A stretch of 64,000 nt of DNA from Flammula alnicola (Eukaryota > Basidiomycota > Agaricomycetes > Agaricales > Strophariaceae). The position numbers and the translations under genes are program-made. Shown here piece after piece: positions 12,254-24,253 of this stretch; the first letter of the stretch is position 1, and each line of letters opens with the position of its first letter. The stretch lies in the NCBI GenBank assembly GCA_015499995.1, contig JADNRV010000026.1:1-64000 (forward strand). Reading direction: 5' to 3'. The notes under the pieces were generated by a model. That model did not search any database and was not told the DNA's origin. It saw only the letters and a list, made by a program, of their open reading frames with translations.

Positions 12254-14431
12254 ATGTTTCCACAGTCACCCACCCCTTTACTCCTAACGACAAACATCCC
12301 TCCTTCCGAATATGAAAGGGAACTCGTTCAGCAAGTAATATCTGCAACCCAGGAGCAAATTGCAACTCTGCGCGAAGAGTTCGTTACCAGGCTTCTGAAC
12401 ACATTGCAACTGGACGAGGACCCCTCCGCGCTACCACGAGAGGAAACGTTGGAATACATTTACGACATTCAAGATTTCGTCCACGATCATCAAGGCATAT
12501 TATCCCCCTTGCGTCGCTTCCCACCAGAGCTCATCGGAGAAATCTTGCTATGGGCGAGGCCAAAGCGAAAGTTTGAGACCGATTTATTTCTCAATGTGGA
12601 GGAACCCCACCCCTGGACCGTCCTTGCTCCATTGCAGGTCTGCAGGTTATGGAGAGAGATTGCACTTTCAACTGAGCACTTCTGGACAACAATTCCCGTG
12701 TTACGCGAATTGAGTTTGCCCATGTCGGATTCCTTTCGTTTATTTTTCCAGATGTTCATTGAACGTTCCGGAAATCGCCCCATACACGTTGCGATCATGG
12801 TAACAAGGGGCGCCAACGTCTCTCCATTGTTGCAACTTTTGCTCTCGCAGTCCCACCGATGGAAGAGCGCAATTCTACACCTTGATCTTAGCATGCACCT
12901 TGAACTCTTTGAAGATGTAGACGTACCAACGTTGGAATCACTGAACTTCAAATGCCGATGGGACATCAGAACATTGTTCAACGGCTGGTTTGAACTGCAC
13001 GTCGTCGCAAAAGCACCTAAACTCAAACATGCCATTGTTGACGACCGACGCTCTTCCATTTTCCTGGAAATTCCTTGGAATCAGCTACTCACTTTTACTG
13101 GCCTTCCCTATGATCTGGAAGTTTTACGACCACTGGCGGGACCTACGTTGGAGACCTGTGTGTTTCACGGTCCAGTAGGCATTATGAACTATCCAAAGGA
13201 GCAACCCGTACATTTCTCCAAGTTAACTTCCCTTCGCATTGCCAATACCAACTATCAACATACACAGCATGGTCTTCAATTCGGCTGGGCGAACGATATT
13301 CCCTTCCGATGGATAATCGCCCCAGTCCTCCAAAATCTTGAGATCATAGGACATCCGGTCATTGCAGGAGCTTCTCCAATTATAAACGGTCTTCTTTCCA
13401 CCACTCTGCCATCGAATTCTTTATTGAAGTCCCTTACCTTTCATGTGCGAGGGATGACAGATGAGGATTTTACGCGGTTGTTAACTGTGATGCCGAACTT
13501 GGAATACCTCGACCTCTGTGACACTCCCTCCTCTTACTTCGCATCGCTTATCGCGACCCACCAATCATACACTGACCCGGAGCAATTACCTCTCGTTCCT
13601 CGACTACGGACACTCAAAATACTAAATTTTTCGGATGCGGATACGGACGTACTCGCCGATGTGCATGACTCCCGTCGACTTTTACTCTATAAACGACACG
13701 AAGACAGGAAAATCGAAGTGATGGAGTCTCCTGTACAGTATAACTTGCTCGTGGAACTGACGTTCAGCTCATTTCGTGCTTGCCTCGGTGGTCAAGACCG
13801 CGTCGAGGGATGGGACAAGCTCCGTAATGCGCATGCCACAAAAGGCTCAGAGTATACGAAAGTCCTCGGGTGGGCTAGGCACCTCGCCTCACAGTTTCTG
13901 AGCCGCAGAGACTTGTCAATTTACGGGGTAAGCCCACATCCCTCTGACTTTCTTCTTCTGACAGTTTTTTATGGACCTGTGCCTCGTTCTTCTTTTAGTT
14001 CACTTGGCGTAAAACATTCGGCCATGATGTGAGTTCAGAATTCTTCAGGAACGAACGGACCCGTTGATGTTACTTATTAACAAAGCCCTTGTCAAAAATG
14101 GACACCTTCTTTCGTATAATTGAGACTTACCAATTCGAGGATCCAAGAATAATACATGTAAGTATGAATCCCCTTCTATAATGGACGAGCTCAGAGCATA
14201 ACTTCATCCTATTTTCAGATATCCAGAATTACAAGAATTTTGCATGACATTGCGAATCTACCTAGTTACCACTCGCGGCTCGGGCACCACGAAAATTACA
14301 GTTTTCGTGAAAGAGCACAAAAACTTGCTCAGGACTGGGATGTTCTTGTGGAGAAGACCGCCAAACCCAGCAGGTGGATAATGATGGATGATTACCTGAC
14401 ATTGAGGATGCTTCCCATGGAGAATCTCTAG
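12254..14431 (+). CDS. F-box-domain protein, tandem copy B
   Basis: Close paralogue of copies A and C with the same four-exon layout: 12254-13927, 13999-14028, 14086-14157, 14219-14431, giving 662 residues. The F-box-like segment reads LSPLRRFPPELIGEILLW with Gly in place of the Arg seen in A and C. Relative to A and C the middle lacks a few residues near the MVTRGANVSPLL stretch. The tail ends early at MENL, so it is about 12-20 residues shorter than its neighbours. The start at 12254 (MFPQSPTP) matches copy C; an ATG at 12227 is in frame. Substrate unknown. Confidence 0.83.
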
Positions 14432-14485
14432 AATCAGAATCTCATGGAGCTGCCACTTTAGGTACGCGTTTGCAGTGATTTCTTA

Positions 14486-14800
14486 GCGCTCACGTCGGGC
14501 GGTCTTGATGGCGGCAACAGCGTTCTAGGTGAAATGGTCGTGCCTGAAGCTGAGGCTATCGTGAATGACCTCGACATGGATGGTATTTTGAGCTTTGCAG
14601 AGGGCGGAGACGGGAAATGATAAAGCATGAATGTAACCTTGGACCTTCAATCGTTCTTGTGCATTTGGTGGGCGTGTGCTCACTCCAAACTCCAATGTAT
14701 GTTGCAAATCATAAGGCTAGCATTTTTAATAATAAGCTTTCTGCATCCATTGGTATATGGACAACTCTAGTCTCTATGTAGATGGAACTACTTAGTTTGC
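14486..14800 (+). pseudogene. Duplicated fragment of the CDC37 3' end
   Basis: From 14486 to 14620 the sequence encodes a diverged copy of the last 45-50 residues of Cdc37 (TSGGLDGGNSVLGE, VPEAEAIVNDLDMDGILSF), matching CDC37 bases from about 9171 on. Homology continues past the stop into the 3' flank (TCGTTCTTGTGCATTTG, CTCCAAACTCCAAT, AATCATAAGGCTA). No promoter or 5' exons are present, so it cannot make Cdc37. It marks the left end of the duplicated segment that carries F-box copy C, showing that the CDC37 3' end and an F-box gene were copied together. Confidence 0.85.
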
Positions 14801-15122
14801 TTTTTGGCTGTCACGGACTCACGGTATAAGCGGAACTCGAAGCCTCCGGATCAAAGTGCGGAACGGGTCAAGGCTTTCCGGAGCCGGCTTAGCTCTGAGC
14901 GTTGAACGTTGAACGCCAGCTCTGAATGTTGAACCTCGATAAGCTTGTCTATCCAGTATCAAATGTCTCCCATTTTCTCTATTCCTTGTCCCTTACCACC
15001 CTGGTTTTAAACGACTTACTACGTTCGAATAAGCAACCCACCCCCCAAAGTGAAACATGAGTGGATGATTTTGGAACGAGACTAAACGACTTACACCCGG
15101 GCCTCTATACAAGACGATAGGA
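14801..15122. other. Spacer of the duplicated unit before copy C
   Basis: Contains short words shared with the 9324-9708 spacer (GTGCGGAACGGG, TTTCCGGAGCC, TTAGCTCTGA, GTTTTAAACGACTTAC) and then about 60 bases shared with the region upstream of copy B (TGGAACGAGACTA, CTTAC). It also has repeats of GTTGAACG around 14900. Confidence 0.6.
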
Positions 15123-17383
15123 ATGTTTCCACAGTCACCCACCCCTTTACTCCTAACGACAAACATCCCTCCTTCCGAAAATGAAAGGGGACTCATCCAA
15201 CAAGTAATATCTGCAACCCAAGAGCAAATTGCAACTCTGCGCGAAGAGTTCTTTACCAGGCTTCTGAACACATTGCGACTGGACGAGGACCCCTCCACGC
15301 TACCACGAGAGGAAACGTTGGATTACATTTACGACATCCAAGATTTCGTATATCATCATCAAGCCATATTATCCCCACTGCGTCGCTTCCCCCCCGAGCT
15401 CATCAGAGAAATCTTGCTATGGGCGACGCCAAAGCGAAAGTTTGAGACCGATTTATTTGTAGACGTGGAGGAGCCCGACCGCTGGACCGTCCTTGCACCG
15501 TCGCAGGTCTGCAGGTTGTGGAGAGATGTTTCACTTTCAACGGAGCACTTCTGGACCACGATTCCAAGATTACACGAAATGAGTTTGCCCATCACGGAAT
15601 CCTCTCGTTTATTTTTCCAGATGTTCATCGAACGTTCCGGAAATCGCCCCATAGACGTCGCCATAATGGTGACGTTACCATGGCATTCGGTTCCCCAGGG
15701 CGGCCACGTCTCTCCATCGTTGGAACTTTTGCTCTCGCAGTCCCATCGATGGAAGAGCGCAATTCTACATCTCGACCCTAGCCTCGTTGGACTTCTTGGA
15801 GATCTTGACATGCCACTCTTGGAATCGATAAACTTCAAATCCCGATATGAACAATGGGATATCGACTGGCATCCTGACCTGTGTGTTGTCACAAATGCAC
15901 CGAAACTCAAACATGCCATTGTTGATGACCGACGCTCTTTCCTTTTCCTGGACATTCCTTGGAACCAACTACTCACTTTTACTGGCCTTCCCGATGAGCT
16001 GGAAGTATTACGACCAGCAGGACCCGTATTGGAGACCTGTGTGTTTCGCGGTCCAGTCGGTGTTATGCATTATCCGGAGGAGCATCCCATACATTTCGCC
16101 AAGTTAACGTCCCTTCGCATTGCCAATACAAACTATCAACATACACGAGAACACGGTCTTCAATTCGGCTGGGAGGGCGACACTCCCTTCCGATGGATAA
16201 TCGCGCCAGTCCTCCAAAACCTTGAGATCGTAGGACATCCTGTTATTGCCGGAGCTTCTCCAATTATAAACGGTCTTCTTTCCATCACCCTGCCGTCGCA
16301 CTCTTTATTAAAATCTCTTACTTTTCATGTGCGAGGGATGACCGAGGAGGATTTTATACGGTTGTTAACTGTGATGCCAAACTTGGAATACCTCGACCTC
16401 TGTGACACTCCCTCCTCTTACTTCGCATCGCTTATCGCGACCCACCAATCATTCACCGACCCGCAGCAATTACCTCTCATTCCTCGACTACGGACACTCA
16501 AAATACTAAATTTCTCGGATGCGGATATGGCCGTACTCGCTGATGTGCATGACTCCCGTCAACTTTTACTCTATAGACAACACGAAGATGGGAAAATCGA
16601 ATTTATAGAGTCTCCTTTACAGCCTAACTTGTTCGTGGAACTGACGTTCAGCTCATTTCGTGCTTGCCTCGGTGGTCAAGACCGCGTCGAGGGATGGGAC
16701 AAGCTCCGTAATGCGCATGCCACAAAAGGCTCGGAGTACACGAAAGTCCTCGGGTGGGCTAGGCACCTCGCCTCACAGTTTCTGGGCCGCAGAGACTTGT
16801 CAATTTACGGGGTAAGCCCAGATCCATCTGACTTTCTTCTTCTGACAGTTTTTTATGGACCTGTGGCTCGTTCTTCTTTTTAGTTCACTTGGCGTAAAAC
16901 ATTCGGCCATGATGTGAGTTCAGAATTCTTCAAGAAGGAACGGACCCGTTGATCTTAATTAACAACAAAGCGAGCGTCAAAACTTGATGCCTTCTTTCGT
17001 ATAATTGATGCTTATCGATTCGAGGATCCAAGAATAATACAGGTACGAAACAGACATTTTCTCTTCTCGTGGACTTAAATTCACAGTACAACTTTATCCC
17101 ATTTCAGATATCCAGGATTGCGAGAATTATGCATGATATTTCAGACCTGCCTGCCTATCCTCTTCTGCTCATGTTGGAGCGCGAAGATTACAGGTTTTAT
17201 GAAAGAGCACGGAAACTTGCTCAGGACTGGGATGTCCTTGTGGAGGAAACCGTCACACCTAACAGGTGGGTCATGATGGCTGATTGTCTGACATTGAGGC
17301 TGCGTCCCCTGCGGGGTGTCTGGAAATTGGAACTGCATCGAGATGCCATTTTAAGTACGCGATTGGTTCCTCATAATAGTTAG
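15123..17383 (+). CDS. F-box-domain protein, tandem copy C
   Basis: Third paralogue: exons 15123-16811, 16884-16913, 16971-17042, 17108-17383, giving 688 residues. The F-box-like region is LSPLRRFPPELIREILLW ... SQVCRLWRDVSLS. In this copy the first intron carries one extra T in its pyrimidine tract just before the acceptor. Reading through the intron hits a stop there, but splicing restores the same tail as in A and B. This is direct evidence that the intron is real in all three. The C-terminus is longer than in B and ends RLVPHNS. Probable role as for copy A. Confidence 0.84.
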
Positions 17384-17891
17384 AAATAGCAGCTAAATAA
17401 TGTAAATCACTTGCTTGTATCACATACTTGTTCATTGATCATTTTGAATCTCATCTCTGTGCCATGCGTAAATTAGATTATGACGTTGTAACCGAAACAA
17501 ATTTCTCTTCGTCGCAGCAAGTGGCAAGAAGTACTGACTTACCCAAGAGTTACCGCGGAGCCACGAGCGCTCAAATTTCTGTCGACCAGCTTAGATCTTG
17601 CTAGATCTACATCGAAATATACCTCTTGTGGAACACATGATTCTGCAACCGGCTTCGCCCCTCCGAGGATGAAAAAAGGCTTCAAAAATACGGGCAATTA
17701 TTGGTCAAGTACCCCAAGTTCATCACACTTGAAAGCCTAGCTCTTGCCTCGGGTCCAGCGTATATTGTACATTAAATCGTTCCAACTATATAACATACAG
17801 GTTTATTCATTGATTCCATGGTATCGCTTCCGCGTAGTATCTTCTCCAAGCTTGAGCTTGAAGGATCACACAGTCTAGTTGTACAGCATCA
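17384..17891. other. Spacer between copy C and ATG7 (convergent)
   Basis: The first ~110 bases resemble the 3' flank of copy A and mark the right end of the duplicated unit; the rest is unique. Copy C and ATG7 converge here, so it should hold two transcript ends. Confidence 0.55.
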
Positions 17892-20555
17892 TCAAAAGTC
17901 GTCTTCCTCCTCATGCCAATCGATGTCGTTCAAAGCTACCTCGCCTTCTTCGAACAGCTTGTCCAAGCCAGTCAATGTCTCGAGGTACTTGATATCGTTA
18001 AAGGCCTGCAGAAGCATAGAAAAGCCCTCGGTCTCGTATGCTTTGAGAACCTGGATGAAGATGCGTTAGAGCTTATAGAAATGGACACGCAAGAAACATT
18101 TCATGACGTACTGTCTCGCTACACCCCGTGCACCTATCATACGCTGCTCCTACGAGCGGCATCGTCCTAAATTGGCCCAAGAAACCGCGCAGCTGATGTG
18201 GTACCAAGCCAAGGACACTGTTTGTTCCGTTGTCCTCTGTGTTGGAATCTGCGGCAGCGTTAGTTGTAGGAGGTGGGGCAGGCGCGTGGAGCCTGTTTGG
18301 AGGAAGGGAATCAGCTTTATCTAGAGAAAAGAGAGAAAGGCGCACCCATCAGGATGCTGAAGAAGTGAAGCAAGCAATTCTACAGCTGTTGCTGCGGCGA
18401 TGGGCGCAATTCCAGGTCTTGTAACGGTGCACATTTGGTCCAAAGTCCGGTCAGTAAGTGACTGATGACATAGTTAAAAACGTCAAAAACACCATCATGC
18501 AAATGGTCAGATGAACACAAAACCTACATCAGCAGGAGCAACAATATCGTTGCAGTAATAGCACCCTAATCTCTGGTGCGGCTTCCCATCTGCGCCTGTT
18601 GACAACGAGGAAGTTCGAGCGCCGTGTCGCATGACGAGGAAGGTGTCAAAGCCCAGAGCTGCATTTAGGACAATCTAAAACGAATTGCAACCCCGAATCA
18701 GCCGACGAAGACCGAAATATGAAAGATGGGGCACTTGCCTTTCCTTTGGCAGCACCGATGACCGTAGGCAACCATCTACTTTCTCTCGAATCCATTAACA
18801 AGAATACAGCGTCGTGCTCGTCGATAAGCTTCTCCAATTTGGCCACGTCGGCTTTCGTCTGTGCAATTGAGTTAGGATTGGGAGGAATAGGATGCCCTGG
18901 CATGGGTATGGCGAGAGTGTGCCCGGTGGAATTCTATGATCACGCTGAGTGGTAAGAAGGGGATGGATTCCTTTCCAAAATGACAACTTACAATTCCGGG
19001 AAAGATCTTCTTCAAGCTTTCAGCAGCGCATTCTGCCTTGGGCTTTCCTCCATCGAGACAGTCCACAAACTCAAACAATGGTTGCCGAACAGGATTTGAA
19101 AATGAGACTTTGCCAGAATCAACGAAAGTGATCGTCCGTACACCCCACCCCTGCAAAGTTTTAAAAAAATTGTTGAGTACAATTAACTCGCAAAAGCAGC
19201 AAGAATCGCGGACGGACCATTAGAGCCCGTGCTACGTAGCACCCGAGTGTTCCAGCTCCCAGAAGAAGGCAACGAGTGGATGATATTTTATCCAAGTCGA
19301 GCGAAGGAAGAATCCGCCATCGCATAAGCTTCAGATTCAAATCAACAGCCTGAGCGGCCAATCTAACGGAAATAATGGTCGATATCAAGTCGAAAACGAC
19401 ACGAAAAAGGAAAATACCTGGTCGGATCCATCATAGGCGCCAAATCGGCTACTCGAGGCCCAAGTTTGCCTTGTGGGTTTTTCTCCCAACCGACAGCAGA
19501 TGGCCTTCCTGAAGTAGGATCGACAGCATGAGGGGTTTCCCCTGCGACTGTGAGAGTGCCAATTTGACTTTTCCAGTGAACGTTTGGAGAAGACGGAGCC
19601 TCGGTATCGCGCCACCGTAGGATATGCAACTTTGACGTTGATTCTGGATATAGGGCGCGCAGATACGCGAGAAGGTTGCGTAGGGGCCACCCAGGATTAG
19701 AAGGATCGGCAGAGGGGTCGATAAATGCAATCGTTTGTTGCTCTGCAGGTGTTGACGCGTAGAATGCCTCGTATGCCTCAACTGGGGCGATCTCTACATT
19801 CCCCGATGCGTCGTTCCGCACAAGGAAGTAGGGAAGATGAGAAGATTGTGTGCGTAGTTGTGAATGGATGGATGAAAGCTGGGATGACGTGTCAGATTAT
19901 TAAGACAGATCGATAACGACAACACTTGAGCTTACCTTGTCGAAGTCAAACTCTTCTGTAGCACTTTTCCATCCTTCATCACCGATCTCCCAAGCAGGCT
20001 TAGATACAAAGGCTGGGAACGCGAACCAATAGTAATACTTGTATTTCTTGAGGTCAGCGAAGGTGATCAGAAGAAAACGGTTCAGCTGCGTTGTATCGCG
20101 CGTCTTGATGATGTGATCCCAAATCTAGCTAATAGATTAGAGCATGGACGGCGAGAAACAAGAAAATAACAGACTATCTGAGCTTCTTGATTGAATAGAG
20201 CAGTCTTGTCTGCTGCTTTGAAATCTTCTATAGTGTTGTAATTCTTCAGGGTTCCAACTGTAGATACAGAGCCGTGTGTCGGCCTGAGGCACGTTATCAA
20301 GCCATCCTTTGACAGAGGATTCTCTACTGACTTATAATCCTGCTCGAAAGATTCCGAACCGACTGTGAGATTGCATGGCAACGAAATCTCCTGGCCTGTT
20401 TCTCTGTCCTTCACACTTCTACCACTCGTATATGAGGCTGATATTGGAACAGCAGCATCCGACAGTTTGAGAACATCAATCTTGAGGTCAGTGAGCTTGT
20501 GCCATAGTGCTGGCTGCACCAAGGACGAGAATGGCGCGAATTGAACGATTGGCAT
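17892..20555 (-). CDS. ATG7: Autophagy E1-like enzyme Atg7
   Basis: E1-like enzyme that activates Atg8 and Atg12 for autophagosome formation in the cytosol. Ten exons: 20555-20175, 20124-19936, 19878-19418, 19362-19218, 19150-18992, 18933-18739, 18674-18528, 18461-18346, 18292-18112, 18050-17892; 710 residues. The N-terminal Atg3-binding domain starts [20 protein letters not shown]. The nucleotide-binding loop GAGTLG is residues 379-384, followed by [14 protein letters not shown]. The catalytic cysteine is Cys570 in [14 protein letters not shown] precedes it. The acidic C-terminus DWHEEEDDF is typical. The intron after 18739 uses a GC donor (gcaagt). The two short reading frames around 18300 are artefacts of a 53-nt intron. 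Confidence 0.96.
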
Positions 20556-21032
20556 GGGTAAGATTCGAATATGATTGAATGTCGATGTTAATCTGGATTC
20601 CGGGATATTCTAAGTGGAAAGGCAGTTGGACAGAATGCCTATACAAGGCGAAGCAAGCGTTTTAATCAGTTGGATTGGGTACGAGAGGAATCCGGAGAAG
20701 GAAAGAAAGAGCAACGCGAGATCTCGTGATAAACAGCAGTAATCTAATCTAATCTTATCTTATCCCGTAAATATAATACCTTCTGTCGGACTCGTCACTC
20801 CATCTACAAATGTGATTGTTAATGCCGCCTGAAGCCGTTCACTAGTAATCCTTTGTAAGTATATTACCAACGGATTGTCTGACTAACGCTCAGCGCGCCA
20901 AGGGCGCGCCCAGCACTTAGGCGATCCGGGCCGTCTGTTTCAAGCGTTAGCCCGGGTATATATAACCCGCATCATTTCTTTGCCAGACTTTAACACCCCT
21001 TCACACACCAGCCGTTGTCCTCAAGAGATAGT
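20556..21032. other. Divergent promoter region, ATG7 and barrel gene 1
   Basis: About 480 bases between two divergent start codons. Near 20893-20912 lies a GC-rich near-palindrome (CGCGCC ... GGCGCGCCC), and a clear TATA box at 20957 faces the plus-strand gene. Confidence 0.6.
20957..20965 (+). promoter_or_regulatory. TATA box of barrel gene 1
   Basis: TATATATAA followed by CCCGCATC, 68 bases before the second codon region of the ATG at 21033. The same TATA plus GCCCGCATC context is found before copy 2, so the promoter was duplicated with the gene. Confidence 0.6.
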
Positions 21033-21811
21033 ATGCCAATCTACGAAATTTTTTCTTTCTCTGCCTCCGAGGCGTTTGCGGCAGATCCAGCTGCTATATT
21101 GAAGTCTCCGGGAGACTTTCTCGGTACAGTTGAGGGTTGCTCCAGGTAGCGTCTCCAAACTTGGTATGAGTACTTGAGACACACCTTCTAAGTTCGAACC
21201 CATTTGCAGTGTATACGCTGGGGTGGCAGAGGAAGAAAAGACTGGCTACCTCGTCGTCGGTAAGATGATTATTACTTCCCACCTGGTTGACGAGTTTTCT
21301 GATTATACTATTTTGCACAGAGTGGGATACTTATGAACACCACAAAGCCCTCACTGATCGTCCTGGATACCCTCAAATAATTGGCCTCAAGCCAGCATTC
21401 GGCGAGGGAGACCGAAAACTGTACCACGTCAATTTCATCGAGAGCCCAATTGCTGCCATCTCTGCGCCCGCTACTGAACTTCTGACCATGACACTGAAGG
21501 AGGGAAAGACTAAAGAAGATCTGGCGGGAGCTCTCGCTGTGTTGGGTCCAAAGATTACTTCGGAAGGAGCCTACAAGCCTCTTTCTTGGGGTGAGACTCG
21601 GGAGGAACCTGGAAAGACCTTCTTCCTCGCCCTTGGATGGGAAAGCTCAAAGGTGAGAAGACGCAGCACGATCTAAAATCTTTCCCTTAACTTTCTTTCA
21701 TAGAAACACTTCGAAGTTGTGGGCCAGACCTCATACGAAACTCCCCTCCAGAACCTATTTGCAGCCGTGGATATTAAGATGCTCCACGTAGATTTCAAGA
21801 AAGTTGCGTGA
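21033..21811 (+). CDS. Small dimeric alpha/beta-barrel-like protein, copy 1
   Basis: Exons 21033-21145, 21210-21259, 21321-21652, 21704-21811; 200 residues. The layout of two short repeats (PIYEIFSFSASEAF near the start, EKTGYLVVEWDTYEHHKAL in the middle) resembles the ABM/EthD dimeric alpha-beta barrel superfamily of small fungal enzymes and stress proteins, but no catalytic residue can be named. There is no signal peptide or membrane segment, so a cytosolic protein is likely. It is the first of three tandem copies with identical intron positions and phases. Function unknown; the fold assignment is an inference from pattern. Confidence 0.75.
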
Positions 21812-22192
21812 GATCATAGACGGAATGCAGTTTCGTTTCCGTTACAATACTGTAGGGTGCGATCTTTCATCCAGACTGGAACCTTTCTTAATGATATTGG
21901 AATTTATATTATTTAACACAGTTCCGGTACCACAATTTGACCACATTGTAAATGTATATGAAATCTTGATCCCTTCTTGATCCCCTGTTGATTGAGTAAG
22001 TCGTTCACGATCTTGAGAAAACAGAAAACTAATCTGATCTCATTGTTATCAATTTGCAAACTCAGGCTGTCCGGGCCGTCTATGCAGCTTAAAGTGAAAG
22101 TCACAGCCCGCATGGTATATAGCCCGCATCCTTTCTTTGTCAGACTCCTTGAACATTCCTTCACACACCAGCCAAAGTTCTCAAGAAATAGT
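21812..22192. other. Spacer between barrel genes 1 and 2
   Basis: 3' flank of copy 1 and promoter of copy 2. The block GATCTTGAGAAAACAGAAAACTAA near 22010 recurs after copy 2 near 23072 as CGATCTTGAGAAAACGAAAACTAA (words shortened here for comparison), showing that the duplicated unit includes flanking DNA. Confidence 0.55.
22116..22122 (+). promoter_or_regulatory. TATA box of barrel gene 2
   Basis: TATATAG followed by CCCGCATCC, 77 bases upstream of the ATG at 22193, in the same context as copy 1. Confidence 0.5.
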
Positions 22193-22973
22193 ATGCCGAT
22201 CTACGAGATTTTTTGTTTCTCTGCCTCCGAGGCGTTTGTGGCAGACTCATCTGCTGCATTGAAGCCTGCGGCAGACTTTCTTGGTACAGTCGAGGGTTGC
22301 CTCAGGTAGCGTCTGCACACTTGGTATTCCGAGATATACACTATAACTTCGAACGCATCTGCAGTATATACGCTGGGCTAGCAGAGGAAGAAAAGACTGG
22401 CTACCTCGTCCTCGGTAAGTCCATGATTATTACTTCCAATCTGGTTGACCACCAGTTGTCTGATTACATTGTTTGGCACAGAATGGGAGAGTTATGAACA
22501 CCACAAAGCCTTCACTAAGCGCCCTGGATACCCTCAGATAGTCAACACCAAGCCAATACTCGGAGATGGAGAGCGAAAGATGTATCATGTTGATTTCATC
22601 GAGAGCCCGACTGCTGCCATCACCGCGCCCGCTACTGAAATTCTGACCATGACGCTGAAGGAGGGAAAGACTAAAGCGGACCTAGCCGCGGCTCTCGCTG
22701 TGTTGGGCCCAAAGATTACTGCCGAGGGAGCCTACAAACCTCTGGCATGGGGTGAGACTCGGGAGGAACCTGAAAAGACCTTCTACCTCTTCCTTGGATG
22801 GGAAAGTTCAAAGGTGAGAAGACACCCCAATCTAAAATGTTTGCCTGTTTAACTTTCTTTCTCAGAGGCATTTCGAAGTTGTCGGCCACTCCTCATACGA
22901 AACTCCCATTCAGAATCTATTTGCAGCCGTAGATATCAGGATGCTCCACGCAAGTTTCAAGAAAGTCGTCTGA
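22193..22973 (+). CDS. Small dimeric alpha/beta-barrel-like protein, copy 2
   Basis: Exons 22193-22305, 22365-22414, 22482-22813, 22866-22973; 200 residues. Exon lengths are identical to copy 1 and most residues are shared, including ETLTMTLKEGKTK-like and AYKPLAWGETREEP segments, so this is the most recent duplication of the set. The promoter element and the 5' leader word AAGTTCTCAAGAAATAGT before the start are also shared. Function unknown, as for copy 1. Confidence 0.76.
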
Positions 22974-23319
22974 GATCGTCGGGTTGAAGTAAGCACAATT
23001 CCGGGACCACAATGTAATAAATATATGAAACCATCATCCTCTGCTGATTTATTCAACAATAAGTTGTGCACGATCTTGAGAAAACGAAAACTAACCTGAT
23101 CTCATGCATCTTATCATGAACCTTCCGCCATAGTTGATGGAATATTGAATCGTCAAGTCTTTCCCATATCTTGCCACAACTTTGGAAACCGGTAGCTTCT
23201 CTTTCAGAGGTACCGGCACCGGTAATAATAGTGCAATGCCAGTTTATTCTCAGGCCTCCAGCAATTCGGAGGATCGATGTCCACGCCGCGATGATTCTTC
23301 CCGCCGTAGCCAGAATACC
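22974..23319. other. Spacer between barrel genes 2 and 3
   Basis: Begins with flank shared with the spacer after copy 1, then becomes unique. It includes two ACCGG-rich inverted words near 23208-23222 (GGTACCGGCACCGGTA). No gene seen. Confidence 0.5.
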
Positions 23320-24119
23320 ATGCCTATTGTCGAAATTGTTTGGTGGTCCGCGACGGACGATTTCCTAGCTGACTTCGATGCGCTATTCAAGTCGACCGTG
23401 GATCATGTGTCTGCCACAAATGGATGCCTGAGGTCAGTGATCGGTGCAATCAATCCAGAAAGGTAGGCCGTAGGCAATAGCTCACAGATGTCACCAGGGT
23501 CTACTATGGCATCGAAGAAGAGGACAGGACCAATTTCTGGATGGTCGTTGGTATGTATTAGTCTGTCAAAGTTAGTGTGTCCTGACGCTCGATAACGCGA
23601 ATGTATAGTCTGGCAGAGCCATGCACACCACCAGGCTATGATAGATCGTCCGGATTACCCAGTGATGGTTGGGAGGTTACAACCCTTCTTCCGCGATGGT
23701 CAGCTGAAGATGAATCACATCGAATTCAACAAAGAGACCGACGCAGCGTTTAATGCACCAGTCACAGCCATCTCGTTTTTAACTTTGAAGGAGGGTCGGA
23801 CGAAGGAAGAAGCCGACGAGGCGCTTCGGGCTCTGATAAAAGTGCTTGATGAAGGGCCGGGTTCTTTTCAACCAGCCACCTGGGGTGAAACGGAGGAAGA
23901 TGCTGAAAAGACAATCCTTGTCGTCGGCTGGAGTAGCGTCCAGGTAAAACGCCCAGATGATCAGGACTTCTTGTGTGCGCGTGCTGAAGTAATTCACAGA
24001 TTCATCACGAGGTCGTGAGGGATAACACAACACTATACAGTGGACGTATTGCAGAGTTAAAGAAGATAACGGATATCGAGATCGTTCATGTGAAGTTCAA
24101 GAACCCCCTTGTATCGTAA
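23320..24119 (+). CDS. Small dimeric alpha/beta-barrel-like protein, copy 3 (diverged)
   Basis: Exons 23320-23432, 23498-23550, 23609-23943, 24000-24119; 206 residues. The intron positions and phases are the same as copies 1 and 2, with one extra codon in exon 2 and one in exon 3, but the protein is well diverged (MPIVEIVWWSATDDF, EEEDRTNFWMVVVWQSHAHH). It keeps the LTLKEGRTKEEA and WGETEEDAEKT words. It looks like an older duplicate or the ancestral paralogue. Function unknown. Confidence 0.75.
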
Positions 24120-24253
24120 TTTTCGAAGAGTTTTATATTTATGCATTATGTATTGTGTTGCACATAATGAATGTCATTACGCGGAACAAAGGATCCTACA
24201 AACTCAGCAAGTCAGAATCCATGAATTCGATAGCAACACCGACACTCACTGGA

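Noticed and set aside
16860..16883. Premature stop in F-box copy C
   Set aside because: The stop lies in the intron; copies A and B have the same intron and all three share the spliced tail.
18301..18345. 25-nt intron in ATG7 ending at ctctag
   Set aside because: It gives an immediate stop. The longer 53-nt intron ending at 18293 keeps frame and has a better branch region.
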